Program-made: the position numbers and the translations under genes
Shown here: positions 7,616 to 16,525 of the stretch, one piece after another
How positions within the stretch are numbered: position 1 is the stretch's first letter
Layout of the letters: every line of letters begins with the position of its first letter
Source: Microbacterium sp. T2.11-28
GTDB taxonomy: Bacteria > Actinomycetota > Actinomycetes > Actinomycetales > Microbacteriaceae
Assembly: GCF_950097975.1 (NCBI RefSeq)
Contig: NZ_CATNHF010000023.1
Location: 248,001 to 312,000 of the forward strand
DNA: 64,000 bases
Direction: 5' to 3'
Notes under the pieces: model-generated
Told to the model about the DNA's origin: nothing
The model's input: only the letters and a program-made list of their open reading frames with translations
The model's database searches: none

Positions 7616-10600
7616 ATGGCAGGGGAGGCGATCACCGAACTGGTCGAGCAGTCGATCGCGTTGGCGCAGCGTTGGGTGGCGGAGTCGGCGGAGGCCGACG
7701 TGGACCCCGCGGCCGAGCGGCTGGCCGGTGTGCTGAAAGACCCGAACGGGCTGCCTTTCACCATCGGCTTCGTCGACGGCGTGATGCGCCCCGAGAGCCT
7801 GACGGCCGCCGCGGCCAACCTCAGCCGCGTGGCTCCCCTCGTGCCGGACTTCCTGCCCTGGTACCTGCGCGGGGCGGTGCGCACCGGCGGTGCCGTCGCG
7901 CCCGTGCTGCCCGCGCCCACCGTGCCGATCGCCCGCCGGGCGCTGCGCGAGATGGTCGGTCACCTCGTCGTCGACGCGCGTCCCGAGAAGCTCGGGCCCG
8001 CGATCGCACGGCTGCGCGAGACGGGCGCGCGCCTCAACCTCAACCTCCTCGGCGAGGCCGTGCTCGGCGAGTCCGAGGCGCTGCGGCGCCTCGACGGCAT
8101 CCACGACCTCATCCGCCGTGACGATGTCGACTATGTGTCGGTCAAGGTGTCCGCGATCGCGAGCCACATCTCCATGTGGGCCTTCGACGAGGTCGTCGAC
8201 GCGGTCGTGGAGCGCCTGCTGCCGCTGTACCTCACGGCGGCAGGGGGCGACGGCGCGGCGCCCACGTTCATCAACCTCGACATGGAGGAGTACCGCGACC
8301 TCGACCTGACGATCGCGGTGTTCACGCGCATCCTCGAGGACCCGCGGCTGGCGGGCCTCGAAGCGGGCATCGTGCTCCAGGCCTACCTGCCCGACGCGCT
8401 CCCGGCCCTGCGGCGGCTCACCGCGTGGGCGCGGGAGCGCGTCGCCGCGCGCGGCGGACGCATCAAGGTGCGCCTGGTGAAGGGGGCGAACCTGGCGATG
8501 GAGCGCGTGGACGCCGTCATGCACGGCTGGGCCCTCGCGACGCACGCATCGAAGCTGGACTCCGACGCCGGCTACCTCCGGTGCCTCGACGAGGCGCTGC
8601 GCCCCGAGAACACGGCGGCCGTCCGCATCGGCGTGGCCGGGCACAATCTGTTCGACATCGCCTATGCGTGGCTCCTGGCCGGTGAGCGCGGCGTCCGCGA
8701 CGCGGTCGAGTTCGAGATGCTCCTCGGGATGGCCCAGGGCCAGGTGCAGGCGGTGTCGCGCGAGGTCGGCCACGTGCTGCTCTACGTGCCCGTCGTCCGC
8801 CCCGACGAGTTCGACGTCGCCATCAGCTACCTCGTGCGACGGCTGGAGGAGAACGCATCGAGCGAGAACTTCCTCTCGGCCGCCTTCGATCTCGCCGACG
8901 ACCCCGAGATGTTCGCCCGCGAGCGGGACCGGTTCGTGCAGTCGGTGGAGCGCGCGGGCGACCGGATGCTCCCCGACACGCCGAACCGGCAGCAGGATCG
9001 TCGCGGCTCCTGGGTGGACGACGCCGGTCCCGCCGAGACGGCGTCGGATCCGGACGCCGGGGTGGATGCCGCCACGGTCCCCCTCCCGCGACCCGCGGCG
9101 GAGTCGGCGCTGACCCAGGCCGTGCTGACGATCGGCGCCGACGAGGACGATGCCTTCGTCGAGACGGCGGTGTTCGCCTCGCACGAGTCGGCCGCGTCAC
9201 GGTCGCCGCTGCGACGCGGCGGTGCGCCGGGCTTCCGCAACGCGCCCGACACCGATCCCGCCCTGCCCGGCAACCGGGAGTGGGCGCGGGAGATCCTCGG
9301 ACGCGTCACGACCTCCACGCAGGGCGACCAGACCATCGCCGCGGCGCGCATCGACGACGCCGAGACGCTGGAGGCCGCCGTCGCGCGCGTGCGCGAGGTC
9401 GCCGCGGCGTGGGGGGCGACGCCGGCCGTCGAGCGCAGCACCGTGCTCCAGTCCGCCGCGCGCGCCCTCGAGAAGCGGCGCGGGGCGCTCATCGAAGTGG
9501 CGGCGTCCGAGACCGGAAAGGTGTTCGCGGAGGCCGACGTCGAGGTGAGCGAAGCGGTCGACTTCGCGAACTACTACGCGGCGACCGCCCGTGAACTCGA
9601 CCGGGTGAGCGGTGCGGTGTTCGTGCCCGCGCGGCTGACGCTCGTCACCCCGCCCTGGAACTTCCCGGTCGCGATCCCGGCGGGCGGCGTGCTGGCCGCG
9701 CTCGCCGCCGGGTCGGGGGTCGTGTTCAAACCCGCTCCGCAGGCGCGGCGGTGCGCGGCGGTGGTCGCCGAGGCGATCTGGGACGCGCTCGACGAGGCCG
9801 GCCTCCCGCGGGAGCTCGTCACGCTCGTCGACGTGGACGAGGGCGCTCTCGGACAGCGGCTCATCTCGCACCCGGACGTCGACCGCGTGATCCTGACCGG
9901 GTCGTGGGACACGGCCGCCCTCTTCCGCTCGTGGCGCCCCGATCTGCCGCTGCTGGCCGAGACCAGCGGCAAGAACGCGATGATCGTGATGCCCTCCGCC
10001 GATCTCGACCTCGCGGCGGCCGACCTCGTGAAGAGCGCTTTCGGGCACGCCGGACAGAAGTGCTCCGCCGCGTCGCTCGCGATCCTCGTGGGCTCGGTCG
10101 GCCGCTCCCAGCGCTTCGCGCGGCAGCTCGTCGACGCCACGCGCTCGCTGCGCGTGGGGATGCCGTCCGATCCGCTGAGCGAGGTCGGGCCGGTGATCGA
10201 GCCGCCGCAGGGCAAGCTCGCCTGGGCTCTGGGAACAGCGGGGAACTCTCTCGAGGAGGGGGAGCGCTGGCTCGTCGAGCCGTCGGAGGTCGACGCGCCC
10301 GGGGCCGAGGGCAGGCTCTGGACGCCGGGGATCCGCGTGGGCGTGCGACCGGGCTCGCGTACGCACCTCGAGGAGTTCTTCGGTCCGATGCTCGGCGTCA
10401 TGCACGCCCGATCGCTGACCGAGGCGATCGAGCTGCAGAACGCGGTCGCCTACGGGCTGACGGCGGGCCTGTACACCCAGGACCCCTACGATCTGGCCCT
10501 CTGGCTGGACCGCGTCGAAGCCGGCAACCTCTACGTCAACCGCGGCATCACCGGCGCCATCGTGCAGCGTCAGCCGTTCGGCGGCTGGAAGCGCTCCTCG

Positions 10601-11308
10601 GTCGGGGCAGGCGCCAAGGCCGGTGGTCCGAACTACCTCATCGGGCTGGGCTCCTGGCGCGCCACCGCCGGCGCCGCGCAGTCGTCGACGCTGCACCTGC
10701 GCGGACTCGACAGCCGCATCACCGCGGTCATCGAGGCCGCCCAGCCGACCCTCGACTACGACTCCTTCGAGTGGCTGCGCCGGGGCGCGCTGTCGGACGC
10801 GGTCGCGTGGGACCGCGAGTTCGGGCGGGTGCGGGACGTCTCGGCGCTCGGCGTCGAGCGCAACCTGTTCCGCTACCGGCCGGTGCCGGTGTCGATCCGC
10901 GCGACGTCGGACGCGTCGTGGCAGGCCGTGCTGCGGGTCGTCGTGGCCGGGGTGCGCGCCGGCGCGACCTTCACCCTGAGCGCACCCGTCGGCATCCCCG
11001 CCGCCGTCCGCCACGCCCTCGCCGGCGTCGACGTCCCCGTGTTCGTCGAGACGGACGCCGAGTGGATCGCCCGTCTCGGCGCGGGCGACGCGCATCGGGT
11101 GCGGCTGGTCGGATCGGCCGAGGCGGTGGCGGCGGCGCACACCGCGCTGGCCGAGGCGACCGGGGGCGACCCGGACATCGCGGTCTACGACAACGAGGTG
11201 ACCACCGCGGGTCGCCTCGAGCTGCTGCCGTTCCTGCACGAGCAGTCCGTGACGATCACCGCGCACCGCTTCGGCAATCCGGACCGGTGGAGCGAGGCTG
11301 TGATCTGA
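7616..11308 (+). CDS. putA: Bifunctional proline dehydrogenase / P5C dehydrogenase
   Basis: A 1230-residue bifunctional enzyme that oxidises proline to pyrroline-5-carboxylate with FAD and then to glutamate with NAD+. The proline dehydrogenase barrel spans about residues 50-430 and includes KVRLVKGANL near residue 285. The aldehyde dehydrogenase domain spans about residues 560-1020, with TPPWNFPVAIPAGG for NAD binding, the general base Glu782 (LLAETSGK) and the catalytic Cys816 (GHAGQKCS). A ~200-residue C-terminal extension follows. The long linker at about residues 455-560 is acidic and poorly conserved. The ATG at 7616 is chosen because AAGGGG lies five bases upstream; GTG 7550 and ATG 7574 are in-frame alternatives with poor ribosome sites. 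There is no N-terminal ribbon-helix-helix, so it is not self-regulating like the E. coli protein; the divergent LysR is the likely regulator. Confidence 0.96.
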   Translation: MAGEAITELVEQSIALAQRWVAESAEADVDPAAERLAGVLKDPNGLPFTIGFVDGVMRPESLTAAAANLSRVAPLVPDFLPWYLRGAVRTGGAVAPVLPAPTVPIARRALREMVGHLVVDARPEKLGPAIARLRETGARLNLNLLGEAVLGESEALRRLDGIHDLIRRDDVDYVSVKVSAIASHISMWAFDEVVDAVVERLLPLYLTAAGGDGAAPTFINLDMEEYRDLDLTIAVFTRILEDPRLAGLEAGIVLQAYLPDALPALRRLTAWARERVAARGGRIKVRLVKGANLAMERVDAVMHGWALATHASKLDSDAGYLRCLDEALRPENTAAVRIGVAGHNLFDIAYAWLLAGERGVRDAVEFEMLLGMAQGQVQAVSREVGHVLLYVPVVRPDEFDVAISYLVRRLEENASSENFLSAAFDLADDPEMFARERDRFVQSVERAGDRMLPDTPNRQQDRRGSWVDDAGPAETASDPDAGVDAATVPLPRPAAESALTQAVLTIGADEDDAFVETAVFASHESAASRSPLRRGGAPGFRNAPDTDPALPGNREWAREILGRVTTSTQGDQTIAAARIDDAETLEAAVARVREVAAAWGATPAVERSTVLQSAARALEKRRGALIEVAASETGKVFAEADVEVSEAVDFANYYAATARELDRVSGAVFVPARLTLVTPPWNFPVAIPAGGVLAALAAGSGVVFKPAPQARRCAAVVAEAIWDALDEAGLPRELVTLVDVDEGALGQRLISHPDVDRVILTGSWDTAALFRSWRPDLPLLAETSGKNAMIVMPSADLDLAAADLVKSAFGHAGQKCSAASLAILVGSVGRSQRFARQLVDATRSLRVGMPSDPLSEVGPVIEPPQGKLAWALGTAGNSLEEGERWLVEPSEVDAPGAEGRLWTPGIRVGVRPGSRTHLEEFFGPMLGVMHARSLTEAIELQNAVAYGLTAGLYTQDPYDLALWLDRVEAGNLYVNRGITGAIVQRQPFGGWKRSSVGAGAKAGGPNYLIGLGSWRATAGAAQSSTLHLRGLDSRITAVIEAAQPTLDYDSFEWLRRGALSDAVAWDREFGRVRDVSALGVERNLFRYRPVPVSIRATSDASWQAVLRVVVAGVRAGATFTLSAPVGIPAAVRHALAGVDVPVFVETDAEWIARLGAGDAHRVRLVGSAEAVAAAHTALAEATGGDPDIAVYDNEVTTAGRLELLPFLHEQSVTITAHRFGNPDRWSEAVI

Positions 11309-11495
11309 GGGCCGCCATGCTCGTGGGCCGGCTCGGCCCTGGATCGCGGGGCCGGTGCACGGCGGCTGCCGGGTTCGGGGGAGTCGTGCAGGCCACGCTG
11401 ACCGTCACGCTTCCTCCCGTATCGTGGACGGCACTCGCCCTGGGCTGATCCCCGGAGCGAGCGCCGGCGGGCCGGCGGGATGCGAAGGAGCCGAC

Positions 11496-12737
11496 GTGAG
11501 CCAGGCAGGCACCAACTGGGCGGGCAATGTGGCCTTCTCGGCCGCGGCGGTGGCTGCGCCGACGACCGTCGACGAGGTCGCGAGCCTTGTCGCCTCGGCG
11601 GAGCGGGTGCGGGTGGTCGGCAGTCGCCACTCGTTCAGCGACATCGCCGACACCGACGGCACGCTGCTGTCGCTCGCCGCGCTCGAGGGCGGGCCGGAGC
11701 TCGACAGCGCGCGCGGCGTCGTGCGGGTGCCCGGCGGGCTCCGCTACGGCGACCTCGCGCCCTGGCTGCACGACCGCGGCCGCGCCCTGGCGAACCTCGC
11801 CTCACTGCCGCACATCTCGATCGCCGGAGCGGTGGCCACGGGCACTCACGGGTCGGGGGAGCGGATCGGCTCGCTCGCCACCCAGGTGTCGGCGATGGAG
11901 CTCATCGACGGGGAGGGGGAGCTCGTCCGCGTCGAGCGCGGCGATCCGGACTTCGACGGATCGGTGGTGTCGCTCGGCTCGCTCGGCGTGGTGACCGCGC
12001 TCGAGCTCGACACGGAGCCGGCGTTCGAGATGGCGCAGACCGTCTTCGAGGGGGCGCGGTGGGACGACGTGCTGGCCCGCTTCGACGACGTGCAGCGCAG
12101 CGGCGACAGCGTGAGCCTGTTCACGACGTGGCGGGACGCCGACGCCGTCGACCAGATCTGGATGAAGACCCGCGGGGCCGCGCCCGACCTCTCGACACTG
12201 GGAGCGCGGCTGGCGGATGGTCCCCGCCACCCTCTTCCCGGCATCGACGCGGAGCCGTGCACGCCGCAGCTCGGCGTGCGCGGACCGTGGTTCGACCGCC
12301 TCCCGCACTTCCGCCTGGCGTTCACCCCATCGGCGGGGGAGGAGCTGCAGAGCGAGTACCTGGTGCCGCGCCACGACGCGCGCGCCGCGATCGAGGCCGT
12401 GCGAGGGCTCTCGTCGCGGATCGCACCGCTCGTGCTCGTCTGCGAGGTGCGCACGGTCGCGGCCGACGATCTGTGGCTGAGCCCCGCCTTCGGGACCGAC
12501 GTCGTCGGCATCCACTTCACCTGGGTCCGCGATCAGTCCGCCGTGATGGCGCTCCTCCCCGAGATCGAAGCGGCCCTGCCTCCGTCGGCGCGTCCGCACT
12601 GGGGCAAGCTGTTCGCGCTGGCCGGCGACGCGGTCGCCGCGCGCTACCCGCGCTGGGACGACGTCGTCGCCCTCCGCGCACGGCGCGATCCCCACCGGCG
12701 ATTCGCGAACGCCTGGACCGCGCGGCTGGGCGTGTGA
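11496..12737 (+). CDS. Alditol oxidase, FAD-linked (AldO-type)
   Basis: A 413-residue flavoprotein of the vanillyl-alcohol oxidase superfamily. It closely follows Streptomyces AldO: TNWAGN at the N-terminus, the covalent-flavin histidine in GSRHSFSD (His45; His46 in AldO), LASLPHISIAGAVATGTHGSG, and a C-terminal GKLF..YPRW segment. AldO-type enzymes oxidise xylitol or sorbitol to the aldose with release of H2O2. The GTG start at 11496 has GAAGGAG six bases upstream; the longer reading frame from 11355 has no such site. It lies 187 bp after putA and may be separately transcribed. A 13-bp hairpin follows at 12889-12919. Confidence 0.9.
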   Translation: MSQAGTNWAGNVAFSAAAVAAPTTVDEVASLVASAERVRVVGSRHSFSDIADTDGTLLSLAALEGGPELDSARGVVRVPGGLRYGDLAPWLHDRGRALANLASLPHISIAGAVATGTHGSGERIGSLATQVSAMELIDGEGELVRVERGDPDFDGSVVSLGSLGVVTALELDTEPAFEMAQTVFEGARWDDVLARFDDVQRSGDSVSLFTTWRDADAVDQIWMKTRGAAPDLSTLGARLADGPRHPLPGIDAEPCTPQLGVRGPWFDRLPHFRLAFTPSAGEELQSEYLVPRHDARAAIEAVRGLSSRIAPLVLVCEVRTVAADDLWLSPAFGTDVVGIHFTWVRDQSAVMALLPEIEAALPPSARPHWGKLFALAGDAVAARYPRWDDVVALRARRDPHRRFANAWTARLGV

Positions 12738-12888
12738 CGACCGCCGCCGTCACGAGAAACAACTTATCTTTCTAGCCCGGGGAGCAGGCCACGGGTGACC
12801 ATGAAAGGGCGCTGCTGGGGAGCGCGCAGCGGAGGCCAGTTCCAGCTCGGCGGAGCCGATGGCCGACGTGACACACGGGGGGAGTGTC

Positions 12889-12919
12889 GCTCTGGGGTCG
12901 ATGTCTTCGACCCCAGAGC
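12889..12919. terminator. Strong hairpin between convergent alditol oxidase and TetR genes
   Basis: A perfect 13-bp stem (12889-12901 and 12907-12919, core CTCTGGGGTCGA) with a 5-nt loop, ending three bases before the TetR stop codon. No T-run is present on either side. Position between convergent genes suggests a bidirectional terminator. Confidence 0.65.
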
Positions 12920-12921
12920 TC

Positions 12922-13662
12922 TCACGGCGCGCGGTCCGCGGGAGGGCGTTCGCCGCCTTCGACCGGCACGGTGAACTCGTTCACGAGCGCTCGCACGCCG
13001 AGGGCGAAGAGGGTCCACGGGCCCTCGGGGATCTCCGCCTCCGGGCCGGCGACGTAGGTGGGGTGATCGATCCCTTCGAGCGCACGCACCGCGAAGCCCT
13101 CGCCGAGGGCGGCCATCGCCTCGGTGAAGTCCTCGATGGTGAGCGGCTCCTTCATCCGCAGCCCGTAGGCCGCCATGACGTGCGCATAGAACTCCGCGAA
13201 CGCCGCGATCGATTCGCGGTGGCGCTCGCGGCTGGCCTCGGTCAGCTCGGGCCAGGTCTGCGCGGTCGTGCGCAGGGCGAGGGCGATGAGGAAGGACTGC
13301 GCATCCATCGCGTCGGCCGGGTCGTCGGTGTCGGCGGATGCGCTGCGCAGGTGGGCGGCGGAGGCGGCGCGGATGATGTCGTCGCCGCTGGCGCCGGCGG
13401 CGATGAGATCCTCGACCGCGGCACGCGCGTGGTCCGCCGGCCCGCTCAGGCGCAGGCGCACCATGGCGACGGCCAGGTCGCGCTGATAGTCGGTCTGGTC
13501 CACCCACAGGCGGTAGGCCGCCCCGGTGGTGAGGCCCGCTCTTCGCAGGACGTCCTGGATCCGGATGTGCTGGACGCCGGCGGTCACGCCGCGCTCCATC
13601 AGCATCTGCATGCCGACCCGCAGCAGGAGTGCCCGGGTCTCCTCCCCCGTTCGACGGACCAT
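12922..13662 (-). CDS. TetR-like transcriptional regulator
   Basis: A 246-residue regulator with a TetR-type N-terminal helix-turn-helix (about residues 10-60; IRIQDVLRRAGLTTGAAYRLWVD, where the usual Tyr-Phe-Phe is Tyr-Arg-Leu-Trp) and a large all-helical C-terminal domain. The divergence of recognition helix and domain length suggest a branch away from common TetR proteins. The start at 13662 leaves about 10 residues before helix 1; the in-frame ATG at 13737 has a GAGGA ribosome site and is an alternative that would add 25 residues. It is divergent from a membrane-protein operon whose promoter carries two near-identical operator-like repeats (13721-13736, 13766-13781), the likely target. 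Confidence 0.8.
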   Translation of the reverse strand: MVRRTGEETRALLLRVGMQMLMERGVTAGVQHIRIQDVLRRAGLTTGAAYRLWVDQTDYQRDLAVAMVRLRLSGPADHARAAVEDLIAAGASGDDIIRAASAAHLRSASADTDDPADAMDAQSFLIALALRTTAQTWPELTEASRERHRESIAAFAEFYAHVMAAYGLRMKEPLTIEDFTEAMAALGEGFAVRALEGIDHPTYVAGPEAEIPEGPWTLFALGVRALVNEFTVPVEGGERPPADRAP

Positions 13663-13720
13663 GGGGACAGCATCGCAGATGTCGCGCCCGACGCGTGTGA
13701 AGGGGTGGATCCGGAGGAAG

Positions 13721-13781
13721 TAAAGAATTCTTGACATCGCGTCCTCGCCGCTCCTACACTCCGTGTAAAGAATCTTTGACA
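13721..13781 (+). promoter_or_regulatory. Promoter with two operator-like repeats
   Basis: TAAAGAATTCTTGACA (13721-13736) and TAAAGAATCTTTGACA (13766-13781) are near-identical 16-mers, each with a palindromic core (AAGAATTCTT; AAAGAATCTTT), 45 bp apart. The first contains the -35 box TTGACA (13731-13736), and 18 bp later comes TACACT (13755-13760) as -10. The second copy covers the expected transcription start. This layout fits repression of the operon beginning at 13800 by the divergent TetR-like protein or by the XRE protein of the operon. Confidence 0.65.
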
Positions 13782-13799
13782 CACACGTCGGAGGATGTC

Positions 13800-14246
13800 A
13801 TGGGATACGTCATGGGATATGCGGAGCGGAACGTCTGGACGGGCCTGGTCGCCAGCGTCGCCGGCGTGGCGGTGTACGCGGCGATCGTGCTGCCGCAGCT
13901 GGGCGACCGGCCGGTCGCCGAGATCGACTGGCAGTGGCCGATGATCTTCTGCGTGGCGGGCGCGCTGGTCGCTGCCATCGTGGCCAGCATCGTCTGGGGC
14001 ATCGCGGCGGGGATGCGTGATCCCGAGACGGAGCACCGCGCCGACGTGCGCGACCGCGACATCGAACGCATGGGCGATCGCGTCGGCCAGGCGTTCTCGG
14101 TGATCGGCGGGCTCGTCGCGCTCGCGCTGGCCATGGTCGGCGGCGAGGCGTTCTGGATCGGCAACGCGATCTTCGCGGGCTTCTTCCTGACCGCGACCAT
14201 CGGCAGCGTGGCCCGCCTGGTCGCCTACCGCCGAGGGCTCGCCTGA
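13800..14246 (+). CDS. Four-helix membrane protein, partner of the XRE regulator
   Basis: A 148-residue integral membrane protein with four hydrophobic segments (about residues 14-33, 45-68, 95-112 and 115-138). GGAGG five bases before the ATG at 13800 supports this start. It is followed with a 1-bp overlap by a short XRE-type regulator. This pairing of a small membrane protein with a ~70-residue HTH protein is common in actinobacteria and archaea, with no established function that I can name. The promoter carries TTGACA/TACACT boxes flanked by operator-like repeats. Confidence 0.8.
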   Translation: MGYVMGYAERNVWTGLVASVAGVAVYAAIVLPQLGDRPVAEIDWQWPMIFCVAGALVAAIVASIVWGIAAGMRDPETEHRADVRDRDIERMGDRVGQAFSVIGGLVALALAMVGGEAFWIGNAIFAGFFLTATIGSVARLVAYRRGLA

Positions 14247-14473
14247 TGGTCCGGCCCACGCGCGTCACCAACGTCATCCGCCCCCTCCGCGAGGCGGCCG
14301 CCCTGACCCAGGCGGAGCTCGCCTCCCGCATCGGGGTCACCCGCCAGACACTCATCGCCCTCGAGCAGGGCCGCTACTCGCCGACGCTCGAGCTCGCCTT
14401 CCAGATCGCCCGCGTCCTCGGGGTGCGCCTCGACGACGTCTTCCAATACCCGGACTCCACGGAGGAATCATGA
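14246..14473 (+). CDS. Short XRE family DNA-binding protein
   Basis: A 75-residue helix-turn-helix protein made of a single Cro/C1-type domain (about residues 8-62: LREAAALTQAELASRIGVTR, QTLIALEQGRYSPTLELAFQIARVLG). There is no sensor domain, so it may respond through its membrane partner. The start overlaps the membrane protein stop by one base, and its stop overlaps the next gene by ATGA (14470-14473), so the three genes form a tight operon. It may autoregulate through the promoter repeats upstream of 13800. Confidence 0.9.
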   Translation: MVRPTRVTNVIRPLREAAALTQAELASRIGVTRQTLIALEQGRYSPTLELAFQIARVLGVRLDDVFQYPDSTEES

Positions 14474-15465
14474 CCGCCCACGCCCCCGCCACCACGATGA
14501 CCGTCTGGAGCCAGTCGCGCTACGGCGGTCCCGAGGTCCTGACCGCCGCGACGGTCGCGCGCCCCGTCGCCGGCGACGGCGAGGTCGTCGTCGACGTCGC
14601 CGCCGCTGCGCTGAACTCCGCCGACGTGCGGATCATGCGGGGCGATCCCCTCCTGGTGCGCCTCGCCTTCGGCCTGCGGCGCCCGCGGACCGCCGTGCCC
14701 GGTCGCGACGTCGCCGGCGTCGTCTCGGCCGTCGGCGCGGGAGTGACCGCCTGGAGGGTGGGCGACCGCGTGGCCGGCGAGCTCAGCGGCGGCGGCCTCG
14801 GCGACGCGGTCGCCGCTCCCGCGGACAGGCTCGTCGCGGTGCCCGACGACCTCGACCTCGCCGTCGCCGCCACCCTCCCGCTGGCCGGCGGGACGGGCTG
14901 GCAGGCGCTCGACCTCGCCCGCGTCGGCGAGGGCTCGCGTGTGCTGGTCGTCGGCGCCGGGGGCGGGGTCGGCACCTTCGCGGTGCGACTGGCCGTGCTG
15001 CGCGGCGCCGAGGTCGACGCGCTGTGCGGTGCGCGGGCGGTGCCGGTGATCGCCGGACTCGGGGCGCGGCGCGCCGAGGACTACCGCGGCGCCGACCTCG
15101 CCGCGTGGGAGGCCGATGCGTACGACGCCGTGATCGACATCGCCGGATCCACGCCGCTGCGCACCCTGCGGCGCCTCGTCCGGGCCGGCGGCGCCGTGGC
15201 GCTCGTGTCCGGCGGCTCGAACCGCGTGACCGGCCCGCTGGGCCGCATCCTCCGCGCCGCGGTCCTGTCGATCGGAGCCCGGCGCGCGCTGCGTCCGCTC
15301 GCGGCGGTCGCGCGTCCCGAGATCACTGCGCGCCTGCTCGCGCTCGCCGCGTCGGGCGAGCTCGTGCCGCCGGTGGAGCGCACCTGGAGCCTGTCCGAGG
15401 CCCGCGCGGCGATGGCCCACGTCGACGCCGGGCACACCGTCGGCAAAGTGGTCGTCGTTCGCTGA
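14470..15465 (+). CDS. Zinc-independent MDR oxidoreductase (quinone reductase-like)
   Basis: A 331-residue medium-chain dehydrogenase/reductase. It has the GroES-like N-terminal half (residues 1-120; GRDVAGVVSAVGAGV) and an NAD(P)-binding Rossmann half with GAGGGVGTFAVRLA (about residues 162-175). The catalytic zinc ligands of true alcohol dehydrogenases are absent, so it is probably an NADPH:quinone reductase or enone reductase. Only GARRAEDY marks the usual dinucleotide-binding region after the second strand. It is translationally coupled to the XRE gene. An alternative start ten codons in (MTVWSQS) is possible. Confidence 0.88.
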   Translation: MTAHAPATTMTVWSQSRYGGPEVLTAATVARPVAGDGEVVVDVAAAALNSADVRIMRGDPLLVRLAFGLRRPRTAVPGRDVAGVVSAVGAGVTAWRVGDRVAGELSGGGLGDAVAAPADRLVAVPDDLDLAVAATLPLAGGTGWQALDLARVGEGSRVLVVGAGGGVGTFAVRLAVLRGAEVDALCGARAVPVIAGLGARRAEDYRGADLAAWEADAYDAVIDIAGSTPLRTLRRLVRAGGAVALVSGGSNRVTGPLGRILRAAVLSIGARRALRPLAAVARPEITARLLALAASGELVPPVERTWSLSEARAAMAHVDAGHTVGKVVVVR

Positions 15466-15622
15466 ACGCCGCGGCGGCGCGCACCGGCGTCGCCGAGGGC
15501 CGTCTGGCAGAATGGGCCTCGGCGTGCCCGCCACGACCTTTCCCCGCCCTCCGCGTGAGCGCGGGTCGAAGGGCCGCCGGGCCTCAGGACAGCGTCCGCC
15601 GCCCTTCGTCCCGAGGAGCGAA

Positions 15623-16525
15623 ATGTCCCCCCTGTCCCAGGATCAGGCGCCCGTCGCGGCCGCGCCGGCAGCAGACCCGTCCGGGTCCGGTCGCGTCGCC
15701 CAGCACCGGCGGTACCTCATGTGCCGGCCCGAGCACTTCACGGTGAGCTACCGCATCAACCCGTGGATGGAGCCGGCGAACCCGACCGACACCGCGAAGG
15801 CCCTCGCCCAGTGGCAGGTGCTGCACGACACCTACGTCGAGCTCGGCCACGAGGTCGAGCTCATCGACCCGGTCCCGGGCCTCCCCGACATGGTCTACAC
15901 CGCCAACGGCGGCTTCGTCATCGACGGCAGGGCGCTCGGCGTGCGCTTCCGCGTCGAGGAGCGCCGCGGCGAGGAGCGCCCGTTCATGGACTGGTTCGCC
16001 GCGCACGGGTTCGAGGTGGTCGAGCCGGTGGAGGTGCAGGAGGGCGAAGGCGACTTCCTGCTCGTCGGCGACACGATCCTCGCGGGCACCGGCTTCCGCT
16101 CCGTCGGCGACAGCCACCGCGAGCTCGGCGAGGTCTTCGGGCGCGAGGTGGTCTCGCTGCGCCTCACCGATCCGCGCTTCTACCACCTCGACACCGCCAT
16201 CGCCGTCCTCGATCCGGTCGAGGGCCCCGGGGGAGTCGAGCGCGCCAACATCGCCTATCTGCCGTCGGCGTTCGACGACGCCTCGCGGGCGATCCTCGAG
16301 GAGCGCTACCCGGACGCCATCCGGGTCTCCGACGCCGACGGCGCCGTGTTCGGCCTCAACGCCGCCTCCGACGGCCTCAACGTCTTCATCTCCCCGCGCG
16401 CCACCGGGTTCGCCGAGCAGCTGCGCGAGCGCGGATACCGACCCGTCCCCGTCGACCTGTCCGAGCTCCTGCTCGGCGGCGGCGGCATCAAGTGCTGCAC
16501 GCTCGAACTGCGAGGATCCCGATGA
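15623..16525 (+). CDS. Arginine-modifying enzyme: dimethylargininase family, likely arginine dihydrolase (ArgZ-like)
   Basis: A 300-residue member of the guanidine-modifying (amidinotransferase/DDAH) fold. GAGGAG lies before the ATG at 15623. The conserved histidine is His188 (FYHLDTA) and the nucleophilic cysteine is in IKCCTLEL (Cys291 or Cys292, nine or ten residues from the end). The segments YRINPWM and DMVYTANGG resemble the cyanobacterial ArgZ arginine dihydrolase, which turns arginine into ornithine, CO2 and ammonia, more than they resemble citrulline-forming DDAH. The gene overlaps rocD by ATGA, so its product ornithine would feed RocD directly. Standard annotation would be dimethylargininase; the dihydrolase reading is my inference from motifs and context. 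Confidence 0.85.
   Translation: MSPLSQDQAPVAAAPAADPSGSGRVAQHRRYLMCRPEHFTVSYRINPWMEPANPTDTAKALAQWQVLHDTYVELGHEVELIDPVPGLPDMVYTANGGFVIDGRALGVRFRVEERRGEERPFMDWFAAHGFEVVEPVEVQEGEGDFLLVGDTILAGTGFRSVGDSHRELGEVFGREVVSLRLTDPRFYHLDTAIAVLDPVEGPGGVERANIAYLPSAFDDASRAILEERYPDAIRVSDADGAVFGLNAASDGLNVFISPRATGFAEQLRERGYRPVPVDLSELLLGGGGIKCCTLELRGSR

Noticed and set aside
9197..11266. 689-codon minus-strand frame within putA
   Set aside because: High-GC third-position shadow of putA; Arg/Gly/Ala-rich with no domain.
11309..11495. N-terminal extension of the alditol oxidase from 11355
   Set aside because: No homology to AldO before TNWAGN and a strong GAAGGAG site before GTG 11496.
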